From Chitinimonas prasina (GTDB lineage: Bacteria; Pseudomonadota; Gammaproteobacteria; Burkholderiales; Chitinimonadaceae), in contig NZ_BSOG01000001.1 of NCBI RefSeq assembly GCF_030160395.1, positions 1,268,117-1,332,116 of the forward strand: a stretch of DNA of 64,000 bases, in the 5' to 3' direction. Positions 1 through 7,110 of this stretch are shown piece by piece (the first letter of the stretch is position 1; every line of letters begins with the position of its first letter). The position numbers were made by a program, and so were the translations under genes. A model generated the notes under the pieces. That model was not told the DNA's origin, searched no databases, and worked only from the letters and a program-made list of their open reading frames with translations.

Positions 1-1
1 C

Positions 2-805
2 CAAGGATCTCTCGATGCTTGGAATAAGTGTCTACAAATAGCAGCCAAAGGTTTGGAGTTTTCTATTCTACCTTCGAGCACGCTGCAAGGAATAACTGTT
101 GTTATTACAGCGAAAAGCGGTTTGAGCGCAATTTATTATGGTGTGGAACAATTTGGTTCAGGTACTTCTAAATGCACTACAATGGCAAACGGAAAAGTCC
201 TGAACCCCAGTGCATCGGACCCATTTATATTCTCCGCGGCAAGTAATGTGACTATAACGTGTAAGAGAAATCTTATTGTAAAAGGATCGGATTTGAGTGC
301 AGATGCACAAGATTTGGTTTTTGTCACAAGTGCAGATAGCATGACTGTGCCATTGGCCGCAATTGGAAATTTTTCTCGTGTAACTGCAGATAAAATAAAG
401 AGTGATACGATTGCAACTATGGGACTTTCTGGTAGTGTTGTAGCATTCTCAAATAAAAACTGCCCTAAAGGTTGGGAGCTTTATAAGGAGGCTCGTGGGC
501 GAACTATAATAGGTTCGGGAGAGGGTGATGGTTTAAGTAAGCGTATTTTTGGTTCCATGGGCGGGACAGAAAAACACAAACTTACCGTTGCTGAAATGCC
601 ACAGCACACCCATGATTTCACTGGGATTGGGATTAATTATGGAGCGATGGTCATGGTGGCTGATTATACTAATTCTATAGCCTTGGGAAAAAGTCAATTG
701 GCTGGGCAGTATACCCCTTCAGGGAATATAAGCCAAAGTGGAGGAGGTGGTGAGCATGAAAATATGCAACCTTGGTTGGCCCTTCAATACTGTGTCAAAC
801 AGTAG
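2..805 (+). CDS. Tail-collar / PilV-type adhesin, C-terminal part (5' truncated by window)
   Basis: The reading frame is open from base 2 and has no start in the window, so only the C-terminal 267 residues are present. The last 120 residues look like the collar domain of phage tail fibres and of shufflon-type PilV tips: a CPKGW turn, an RTIIGSGEG segment, HKLTVAEMPQHTH, a Gly-rich loop and the ending ENMQPWLALQYC. Such domains usually recognise a surface at the tip of a fibre or pilus. The DNA is clearly AT-richer than the rest of the window, which suggests acquired DNA. No other tail or pilus gene is visible. The collar identification is fairly sure; phage versus pilus origin is not resolved. 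Confidence 0.6.
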   Translation, partial: QGSLDAWNKCLQIAAKGLEFSILPSSTLQGITVVITAKSGLSAIYYGVEQFGSGTSKCTTMANGKVLNPSASDPFIFSAASNVTITCKRNLIVKGSDLSADAQDLVFVTSADSMTVPLAAIGNFSRVTADKIKSDTIATMGLSGSVVAFSNKNCPKGWELYKEARGRTIIGSGEGDGLSKRIFGSMGGTEKHKLTVAEMPQHTHDFTGIGINYGAMVMVADYTNSIALGKSQLAGQYTPSGNISQSGGGGEHENMQPWLALQYCVKQ

Positions 806-1051
806 TCCAACCTTCTGAATCTTACTTTAGAAAATGGATGATGGGGGTTTTATCCAATTTTTATCGATATATTTTCTTATTTGCATTCACAAGAAATGCA
901 AACACGGTGCCCTTCAATAATTTGGCTTTTAACTTAGGAGGAGTCTGACTGCTGGGTACCTAGTTAGATCAGAGTGCCCCCTAGGAAGAATTTTACAAGG
1001 ATAACCAGCATCCTCAAGCGAGCTTGTGCTGCCACCAACGGTAGATGAGGT

Positions 1052-1513
1052 TTATCTTCGATGGTCGATGTCAGCCACGATGAAACGGAAGCCTTTGCCT
1101 AATTTCTTGTCCAGATAGCTTACCATTCTGGGCTGTAGTTCATCGCAAGGTGGGCAACGGCTACCCTTGAAGTAAAGTACCGTATAAGGTGCGGAGCGTG
1201 GCTTGAGCCTCAACTGATTCAGATCTTGCGTCAAGCTTGTCGTGATATGTCGAGTTTCGTGCCTGCCTTTGAATAGCTCATCGTTTTCAACCATTGATCC
1301 GATGAAATCAGAGGCATAAATCAGTTCTGATTTCGCGGAATAGACCTTGACATAGGGAATGCCATAGGCTGGTTTTCCCGAAAACGTCTTTGTGGCAATG
1401 ATATGTTTTTCCAAGACAGTTTTCTTTGAAATGCTGGCGCTTTCGTTCGCAATCACAGCCATACTGCAGAATATAAGTGCAAGGGCCAGTATTGAGCTAT
1501 GGTGTATGTTCAT
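1052..1513 (-). CDS. Secreted thioredoxin-like protein with CPPC motif
   Basis: A 153-residue protein with an N-terminal signal peptide (hydrophobic residues about 8-22). Near the C-terminus there is a thioredoxin-fold strand followed by SRCPPCDEL, a CPPC redox active site, then a short FRFIVADID strand. Full thioredoxins continue for about 50 more residues, so this is a short or degenerate fold. It is the last gene of a minus-strand group and starts 3 bases after the stop of the membrane-anchored gene upstream, which implies one transcript. A periplasmic disulfide role is an inference from the signal peptide and motif. The four-Cys peptide at the head of the same operon is a plausible partner. 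Confidence 0.55.
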   Translation of the reverse strand: MNIHHSSILALALIFCSMAVIANESASISKKTVLEKHIIATKTFSGKPAYGIPYVKVYSAKSELIYASDFIGSMVENDELFKGRHETRHITTSLTQDLNQLRLKPRSAPYTVLYFKGSRCPPCDELQPRMVSYLDKKLGKGFRFIVADIDHRR

Positions 1514-1516
1514 GGA

Positions 1517-2122
1517 TTAATTGTTCGTCTGCGGCGATCGGGTTGTAATTTGCTGTTTCAATTTCGCATTTTCATTCATCGCCTCTTTTAACTGTAATAC
1601 TACCGATGGTATCGGTTCGGCAGCATTACGCTGAAATGAAAACGAAGTCGATTTCTGACCATTTTCGTTGGAGATTTCTTCAAGCGCGACGGCTTTGATC
1701 CCAGCCATTGCGCCGTTTCTGGCCGCTTCCTGCAGGGCTCCCAGGGAGGTTGCGATCATCTGTGGTGTTGTTGTACTTTGCAGTGATAGCTGCATGGTGC
1801 AATTCTGTTCCCGGCAGATCCATTGACTATCTGTTATGGCAAAGCCCAGAGCAGTGCTATACACAGCTGCGCTGATTGATGGTGGTAGTGCTGCACGTTG
1901 GGCAGCTTCTGACACCGGAGTAGCGGTTACCGGTGCATCCTTAGGCGAGGCTTTGGGCACTGTAAACAGGTTTGGTGCAGCATCGGTATCAAGGGCAGCG
2001 ATACCGCCATTATCAGTCGGCAAGATATCAGCTTCCGATTCAGCTTTGCCACCTTGCAGCACAAAAGTCAATCCTGCTGTAAATAGCAAGCCGCCAAAAC
2101 TGAACATTAGTAATTTACGCAT
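1517..2122 (-). CDS. Membrane-anchored hypothetical protein
   Basis: 201 residues from an ATG preceded by an AGG six bases upstream; the frame also extends to a TTG at 2206, but that start has no better ribosome site. Residues about 3-22 form one hydrophobic helix (MRKLLMFSFGGLLF...). Then come a Pro/Ala/Asp-rich linker and a periplasmic domain with one Cys pair (CREQNC). The last 30 residues are Glu/Lys/Gln-rich and could form a coiled coil. I do not recognise the family. Its operon partners are a small Cys peptide upstream and a thioredoxin-like protein 3 bases downstream. An envelope-assembly role is possible but unproven. Confidence 0.45.
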   Translation of the reverse strand: MRKLLMFSFGGLLFTAGLTFVLQGGKAESEADILPTDNGGIAALDTDAAPNLFTVPKASPKDAPVTATPVSEAAQRAALPPSISAAVYSTALGFAITDSQWICREQNCTMQLSLQSTTTPQMIATSLGALQEAARNGAMAGIKAVALEEISNENGQKSTSFSFQRNAAEPIPSVVLQLKEAMNENAKLKQQITTRSPQTNN

Positions 2123-2207
2123 GTGCAACCTGCTATGGCGAATGGAGCCACTCTTATGAGTGGCTTCCGTGATTAGATTCGGTACAACCATCCTTGTTAC
2201 AGGCAAT

Positions 2208-2351
2208 TCAATCGTATTTATCGCACTCTAGAATCTGACACGGCGGGTTACATTTAATTTTACCAGGGCTGGGACAGACAGGCGGCGCGGCAAATACGGA
2301 CAACGATCCAGTCATTATCATGGTCATGACGAAAGCGTGCATTTTTAGCAT
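2208..2351 (-). CDS. Small secreted four-cysteine peptide (47 aa)
   Basis: A 47-codon frame starting at ATG 2351, preceded by TTAGGAGC with a good Shine-Dalgarno spacing. The N-terminus (MLKMHAFVMTMIMTGSLSVF followed by AAP) is a signal peptide, with likely cleavage near FAA. The mature part is about 25 residues with four Cys (VCPSPG, KCNPPC, LEC) and several Pro. It heads the minus operon that continues with the anchored protein at 1517-2122 and the CPPC protein at 1052-1513. It could be a disulfide-folded periplasmic or secreted peptide. The ribosome site, signal peptide and operon position support a real gene; the function is unknown. Confidence 0.55.
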   Translation of the reverse strand: MLKMHAFVMTMIMTGSLSVFAAPPVCPSPGKIKCNPPCQILECDKYD

Positions 2352-2613
2352 TAATTGCTCCTAAGTTTATTTCTGCTATTCCGCTAGCACAAATAGGCAC
2401 TATCGGTACGCCAGTATATAAAGCTTGAATTTTTTCTCCTGGTGCAACGCTATGTTAATCCATAAATTAAATTGACTGTTATGTTAATTTCAGCTGAACG
2501 TTCGCGTTGGCTGTTCCACACGATGCGGATAAATCTGGCTCTCTCTTTGATTGATTGAACTGATGCTGAGGGGATTGCAATAGCCAAGTAGGCCAACAAC
2601 AACAAGGCGGCCG
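2352..2613. other. Intergenic, AT-rich, divergent promoter region
   Basis: Between the small-peptide operon (minus) and the first comM copy (plus). It is AT-rich, with TTAAT/TATAAA-like runs around 2410-2500 that may hold promoters. No convincing open frame was seen. Confidence 0.35.
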
Positions 2614-2914
2614 GCCACCCTTGAACCCCACCAACCCCCATGCTCTAATCCCCCCAAACAACCATAGCAAATCAAGGGGGAAGCAGTGTCTCTGGCCGTA
2701 CTCTACAGCCGCGCACTCAACGGGGTAGCCGCGCCCGAAGTGGTGGTGGAAGCGCATCTGGCGAACGGATTGCCGTCTTTCACCATTGTCGGCCTGCCCG
2801 ATGCCGAAGTGAAGGAGGCCCGCGACCGGGTGCGGGCGGCCATACAGACGGCGCGCTATGAATATCCGGCCCGGCGCATTACCGTCAATCTGGCACCGGC
2901 CGATCTGCCCAAGG
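2614..2914 (+). repeat. Direct repeat, copy 1 of comM 5' region
   Basis: About 300 bases nearly identical to 6809-7110, including the comM leader, ribosome site and first 76 codons. I count roughly seven substitutions and one single-base indel. The identity stops exactly at CCCAAGG, after which this copy runs into TGTCAC (a transposon-like end) while the second copy continues into comM. Confidence 0.9.
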
Positions 2915-2952
2915 TGTCACTTTCCAATTTATTTGCGACTTTTCCAAATTAA
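2686..2952 (+). pseudogene. Truncated comM 5' fragment
   Basis: GTG start with the AGGGGG ribosome site, then 76 codons matching the intact ComM at 6882 (MSLAVLYSRALNG..., through NLAPADLPK). From 2915 the frame enters the transposon-like end and stops at 2952. It lacks all of the AAA+ part, so it cannot be functional. It marks a former comM reading frame broken by an insertion and since separated from its 3' part. Confidence 0.9.
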
Positions 2953-2985
2953 ATGCGATATTTTCCTCACTATTTGCGACTGAGT
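2915..2985. mobile_element. Tn7/Tn5053-like transposon end inside comM
   Basis: The junction begins with TGTCAC and contains three phased copies of a short motif: ATTTGCGAC (2931), AAATGCGAT (2951) and ATTTGCGAC (2972), spaced 20-21 bases, the first two preceded by TTCCAA. A TGTCA terminus followed by helically phased repeats is how ends of TniA/TnsB-type transposons are built. comM is an established insertion target of such elements (Tn6022/AbaR class). No transposase gene remains nearby, so this is a relic end. The family assignment is an inference. Confidence 0.6.
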
Positions 2986-3108
2986 TCACGACCACTGGTC
3001 AAGACATTACTCATCAGCAACGCCTGAACCAGGTCATAATTAGAAGGTCGGAAGTATCGCCACCACTCGGAGCAGGAGATTCACAAGTGGTAACTAATAG
3101 CGCGGATT

Positions 3109-3780
3109 TCATGGCTTAGCCTTCGCGGGATTCAGCATATAGCCAACACCCCTTAGGGTCTTAATCCAGTCGCTACCAAGTTTCTTGCGTAGATAGTGCA
3201 CATGCGCCTCCACGGCATTGCTCTCTAACCCTTCTCCCCAGCCATAAATGGCAGACTCGATCTGTTCCCGCGAAAAAGGGCGTCCAGGCTGTGTGAGTAA
3301 CAGCGCTAGCACATCGAATTCCCGCCCTGCAATGGTCAATGGTTGCCCAGCCAGTTCAACGGTGCGTGTCGCAGGATTAAGCACCAACTTACCATGCTGA
3401 TATAGCGGGTTGCTACAACCCGTAGCACGCCGAAGCAGGGCTCGAAGGCGCGTAGCTAGTTCAGCGATTGCGACAGGTTTCACGAGGTAGCCATCGGCCC
3501 CTGATTCCTGGCCGATCAGCCGATCTTCAAGGGCATCACGTGCTGCCAGCATAAGAATGGGCGTGTCCATCCGTAGTGCACGGACCTGCCTGACGATGGA
3601 TAGGCCATCACTGCGCGGCAAGTTCCAGCCCAACACAACAGCAGAAAAAGGTTCGGCGGCGAGTGCCTCCTCAGCAGCCAAGCCTTCACAAACCCAGTCC
3701 ACCGCAAACCCAGCTTGCCCCAGGCCAGCCTTGAGCCCATCACCCAACAATAAATCGTCCTCTACTAGCAGTATGCGCAT
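3109..3780 (-). CDS. OmpR/PmrA-type response regulator with defective receiver (Asp51 to Gly)
   Basis: 223 residues: receiver (1-115) and winged-helix DNA-binding domain (about 127-218, ending with LRGVGYML, typical of OmpR/PhoB). The acidic pocket E7-D8-D9 and the Lys of LVKPV are present. The phospho-acceptor position, normally LDLxLP, reads LGWNLP: codon 51 is GGC (3628-3630), Gly instead of Asp. The conserved Thr is also Ala (MLAARD). It cannot be phosphorylated in the usual way. It lies downstream of the phosphoethanolamine transferase as in pmrCAB operons, but no sensor kinase (pmrB) follows; the transposon relic and comM fragment come next. It may act constitutively or be decaying. Confidence 0.85.
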   Translation of the reverse strand: MRILLVEDDLLLGDGLKAGLGQAGFAVDWVCEGLAAEEALAAEPFSAVVLGWNLPRSDGLSIVRQVRALRMDTPILMLAARDALEDRLIGQESGADGYLVKPVAIAELATRLRALLRRATGCSNPLYQHGKLVLNPATRTVELAGQPLTIAGREFDVLALLLTQPGRPFSREQIESAIYGWGEGLESNAVEAHVHYLRKKLGSDWIKTLRGVGYMLNPAKAKP

Positions 3781-3876
3781 AGTCGTTTCAGTACATGTTC
3801 TGAACTTCTTAAATGAGACGGGTCAGCGTTTCCGACTCCCGGTAGGGACAGCGCAACCATGACTCGCAACGCACCT

Positions 3877-5547
3877 TCAGCGCCGGCATTGAGCGGCAAA
3901 GTCATAGCCTTGCTCATAGGCAGCAGTTTGAATATCCAGCATGCCCAACAAGGTATGGAACAGGTTGTCGTGCGTGAGCGGTTTGTGCTGCTGCGCCCTA
4001 AGGCAAGAGGTGTCCAGGCCGAAACTGCGCGTGAAGGCCGAGCTTAGCCACATGACCATCGGTACGTGCGTCTGCTCGCTCGGCGCAATTGCTCGGGGCA
4101 GGCCGTGAAGAAAGATACCGCTCTCGCCGAGTGATTCACCATGATCCGATACATAGACCAGCGCAGCATCATGGCTTGATTGCGCTGCCAGCATATCGAT
4201 CGCTTTTGCCAGGAAGTGATCTGTATAGCGAATCGCGTTGTCATAGCTATTAACGATCTGGCCATGACTGCATCGCCCCAGTTCTACGGTATCGCAGGTG
4301 GGCTGGTAATGTCTCTGGCTCGAAGGATAGCGCTTGAAATACGCGGGGCCATGATTGCCCAATTGGTGCAGCACGACCACCAAGCTGCCCTGCGTTGCCT
4401 GAATGCGCTGGTCCAGCCCTTTGAGCAGAATTTCGTCAAGACATCCCTCATCATCACAAAGCGTCGCATCTTTCTCGAGATTGAGTTGCTCCGTCTCGAT
4501 ACTGCTGCAAACGCCCTTACAGCCGGATTGGTTGTCGCGCCAGATGACATTGAAATTGGCATGTTGGAATACGTGCAACAGTGACTCGTGTTGGCGTATT
4601 TGGTCTTCGTCGTATTCATGCCTGCCAAAAGGTGAGAACAGGCAGGGGACCGAGACCTCGGTGTTGGTGCCGCACGATGTCACATCGCTGAAATTGTAGA
4701 CACCATGCTTCGCCAGCTCTGGTGTGGTCTGCCTCAAATAGCCGTTTAGCCCCCAGTTGGCGGCGCGAGCTGTTTCGCCAACGACCACGACCAGGACTGC
4801 TGGCTTGGTACGGCTTTTCCAAGACCGACCAGTTTTTGCGTCCACACCGACAGATGTTTTGGGTCCTTCGGGCCTTGCACTTTCGGCGGCCAGAACCTTA
4901 ACAGTGGATACGATGAAGTTGCCAGGGGCAATCAAGTGCCGCAATGCTTTCTGATTCCGCATCAGGGCCGAGAAATCTTGAAAGACTAGCAAGATGGCCG
5001 CCACTGCAATCAATGCGGCCCCTATCATCCAGCAAAGCCGCTGCCATGCGGCACGAAACAAGGGCTGGGACAGGATATCAACGCGCCATAGCAGGCCTAA
5101 GGGTAGTCCAGACAGGAGCAGGAGGTGAAGCAATAGATCTGGCGTCAGCAGGTCGCTTGCCTCTCGGACATCGGTGCGCATCACGTTCCGGATCATGCTG
5201 GTGTCAAAATAGACTTGGTAGCGCTGCGAAAAATAGGTTGCCATGCCAGTAGTGACCATCAGTACGGCCAGCAGCGGCTTGACCGTCCAGCGATTGAGCA
5301 CCACCAACAAAACAAAGGCATGTACAGCAGCGATGCCCACCGCTACTGATAAGGCGAACAGCCAGGTATCTGGTGCTAGCGCTGGGCGCCCCGCTAGCGC
5401 ATCCCTCCAGAAAGCGCCGTTGCACATCAATGCGAAGTAGGCGCAGAAGAGGAAGGTTAGTGTTTCAACACGTAATACAGGGCGGAATGCCAGCCAAGGA
5501 TGTTTCTCGGCTAAATGCAAGTAGGGGTGAGTAAACGAGAGGTGCAC
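3877..5547 (-). CDS. Lipid A phosphoethanolamine transferase (EptA/MCR family)
   Basis: 556 residues, normal family length. Five N-terminal membrane helices lie roughly at 28-190, then a periplasmic sulfatase-fold domain. Visible catalytic features are E258 (VVGETAR), the nucleophile Thr in SCGTNTEVSVPC (about 294-296), H399 (LGNHGP), D468-H469 (YVSDHGE) and H481/H494. These are the zinc, nucleophile and lipid-binding residues of EptA/MCR. Several Cys pairs match the family disulfides. The enzyme transfers phosphoethanolamine from phosphatidylethanolamine to lipid A, lowering polymyxin binding. The start is GTG with a weak ribosome site. The response regulator lies 97 bases downstream on the same strand and a PAP2 phosphatase is divergent, as in known eptA/mcr loci. 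I do not recognise it as a named mcr allele. Confidence 0.9.
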   Translation of the reverse strand: MHLSFTHPYLHLAEKHPWLAFRPVLRVETLTFLFCAYFALMCNGAFWRDALAGRPALAPDTWLFALSVAVGIAAVHAFVLLVVLNRWTVKPLLAVLMVTTGMATYFSQRYQVYFDTSMIRNVMRTDVREASDLLTPDLLLHLLLLSGLPLGLLWRVDILSQPLFRAAWQRLCWMIGAALIAVAAILLVFQDFSALMRNQKALRHLIAPGNFIVSTVKVLAAESARPEGPKTSVGVDAKTGRSWKSRTKPAVLVVVVGETARAANWGLNGYLRQTTPELAKHGVYNFSDVTSCGTNTEVSVPCLFSPFGRHEYDEDQIRQHESLLHVFQHANFNVIWRDNQSGCKGVCSSIETEQLNLEKDATLCDDEGCLDEILLKGLDQRIQATQGSLVVVLHQLGNHGPAYFKRYPSSQRHYQPTCDTVELGRCSHGQIVNSYDNAIRYTDHFLAKAIDMLAAQSSHDAALVYVSDHGESLGESGIFLHGLPRAIAPSEQTHVPMVMWLSSAFTRSFGLDTSCLRAQQHKPLTHDNLFHTLLGMLDIQTAAYEQGYDFAAQCRR

Positions 5548-5643
5548 CAGGGAGTCCCGTTGTCAGGATGCGCTGGTGGCGAGGGCATAGGGCCCGGACC
5601 GGCGGCATCGATTATCGAATCGACGCCATTTGACGGGCTGAAC

Positions 5644-5660
5644 CTTAAGGAAAACTTATA
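5644..5660. promoter_or_regulatory. PmrA-box-like repeat upstream of the eptA-like gene
   Basis: CTTAAG-N5-CTTATA about 100 bases before the transferase start. PmrA-class regulators bind direct repeats of YTTAAK with 5-base spacing. The second half has two mismatches, so this is weaker than the site at 5810. Confidence 0.4.
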
Positions 5661-5768
5661 TATGGTCCCAAGGCTGTTTTACAGACAGGTCATGAGAAGC
5701 AATACCAAGGCGTTCGTAGGTGAAGAGCTAGGCCTTGAGCGTGAGTGGCGACGCAACGACATGCTAAC

Positions 5769-5790
5769 GGCCCCTCACGGGCCTGTTTTT
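5769..5790 (+). terminator. Weak terminator-like hairpin
   Basis: GGCCC, five-base loop, GGGCC, then TGTTTTT in the divergent spacer just ahead of the PAP2 promoter region. Short stem; it may stop stray plus-strand transcription. Confidence 0.3.
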
Positions 5791-5809
5791 GTTGGCCAAA
5801 GTTAACGCG

Positions 5810-5826
5810 TTTAAGTCTGCCTTAAG
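5810..5826 (+). promoter_or_regulatory. PmrA-box-like repeat upstream of PAP2 gene
   Basis: TTTAAG-TCTGC-CTTAAG, a direct repeat with 5-base spacing that matches the PmrA half-site pattern well. It ends 14 bases before the PAP2 ATG, so it would overlap the promoter or leader. It links the phosphatase to the PmrA-like regulator at 3109-3780. Confidence 0.55.
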
Positions 5827-5840
5827 TACCGTTTGGTGAG

Positions 5841-6629
5841 ATGAAGTCCTCTGATCCGAGGCAAATGCGTCTCATGGCACTCCATCCAGCACCCCACGCG
5901 CTCTACCCGCTTCAGCACGAAAAGCAATCCACTCCGCCAGGTTGCTGGCTCGTCCCAGTCGCGGTCGGTCAGTACCTGGTATTTAAACTGACAGCACTCG
6001 ATGTCTGGTTAGAAGACAGCCACTATCGGCTGGGTGGCTTCGTCGGCGCAGGAAGCTGGTGGCTGGAGACATTCAGTCATAGATGGGTGAAATGGGCTGT
6101 GATCGCTACTGTCTGCGCGGTGTGGACGCGTATTCTGGGTAGTCGATGGCGGTCCTCATGGCGTGAGAATAGGATTCAATGGCAAGCCGTAGGCATTGCA
6201 CTCCTGTTGGCGCCGGCGGCGGTAGCAACGATGAAGCATTTCAGCGACCGGCCATGTCCTTGGGATCTTCAACGCTACGGCGGGAAACTCATCGACGTAT
6301 CGATACTATCGTTTTCAACGAGTGGTGCAACCGGGCAGTGCTTCCCAGCTGGGCATGCCAGCACGGGTTTCTCCCTGTTCGCGTTTACATTGCTTTGGCT
6401 TGGGCGCGACAAGAAAAAGGCCAAGATCGCCTGGTGGACAGCCTTCACTATTGGACTCGCATTAGGCTGGGGGCAGCAACTTCGAGGAGCGCATTTCTTG
6501 TCCCATACCCTTTGGTCCGGCTGGATATGCTGGGCTACCTGCCTAGTGGTTTATAGGCTGACGATTCGCAGAGGTCAGACCAATCCACCCAAGTTAAGCC
6601 GATGCTGGAATTCGAGAATGGCAAAGTAG
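5841..6629 (+). CDS. PAP2-family membrane phosphatase (lipid A phosphatase-like)
   Basis: 262 residues with about five or six membrane helices. The three PAP2 signatures are visible: MKHFSDRPCPW (KxxxxRP-type), CFPAGHAST (PSGH-type with the catalytic His) and RGAHFLSHTLW (SRxxxxxH-type). Members of this subgroup dephosphorylate lipid A or undecaprenyl/phospholipid phosphates on the periplasmic side. PAP2 genes beside eptA/mcr genes are a known arrangement (for example mcr-1 with pap2). The gene diverges from the transferase and carries its own PmrA-box-like site. Base composition is AT-richer than comM next door, consistent with transfer. The exact substrate cannot be told from sequence. Confidence 0.8.
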   Translation: MKSSDPRQMRLMALHPAPHALYPLQHEKQSTPPGCWLVPVAVGQYLVFKLTALDVWLEDSHYRLGGFVGAGSWWLETFSHRWVKWAVIATVCAVWTRILGSRWRSSWRENRIQWQAVGIALLLAPAAVATMKHFSDRPCPWDLQRYGGKLIDVSILSFSTSGATGQCFPAGHASTGFSLFAFTLLWLGRDKKKAKIAWWTAFTIGLALGWGQQLRGAHFLSHTLWSGWICWATCLVVYRLTIRRGQTNPPKLSRCWNSRMAK

Positions 6630-6654
6630 CCCTTCAGATACCTCAATGTGGCAG

Positions 6655-6716
6655 CAGGGTCTTGTTATATGCACTCCAAGGTTGTTCGGTCGGTGCAAAA
6701 TACAAGGCCTGACCTT
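6655..6716. repeat. REP-like imperfect hairpin (copy A)
   Basis: Arms AGGGTCTTGT..TATGCAC and GTGCAAAATACAAGGCCT around a short loop. The right arm matches the arm of the hairpin at 58015-58068 (GCAAAATACAAG), so both belong to one dispersed palindromic repeat family. No transposase is attached. Confidence 0.6.
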
Positions 6717-6808
6717 TTTGTCCAGCATCATCCAAATGAGAGATTGGCCGTATCACATCGCAACCTACGGGTTGTGCATTGAAACGCTGTGAGTCAATCG
6801 TGTGCGCC

Positions 6809-7110
6809 GCCACCCTTGAACCCCACCAACCCCCATGCTCTAATCCCCCCAAAACAACCATACAAAATCAAGGGGGAAGCAGTGTCTCTGGCCGTACTCT
6901 ACAGCCGCGCACTCAACGGGGTAGCCGCGCCCGAAGTGGTGGTGGAAGCCCATCTGGCGAACGGATTGCCGTCTTTCACCATTGTCGGCCTGCCCGATGC
7001 CGAGGTGAAGGAGGCCCGCGACCGGGTGCGGGCGGCCATACAGACGGCTCGCTATGAATTTCCGGCCCGGCGCATTACCGTCAATCTGGCGCCGGCCGAT
7101 TTGCCCAAGG
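6809..7110 (+). repeat. Direct repeat, copy 2 (5' end of intact comM)
   Basis: Second copy of the 300-base segment at 2614-2914. Upstream of 6809 the sequence differs from the first copy; downstream of 7110 it continues as intact comM. The two copies frame the 3.9 kb lipid A modification island. Confidence 0.9.
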
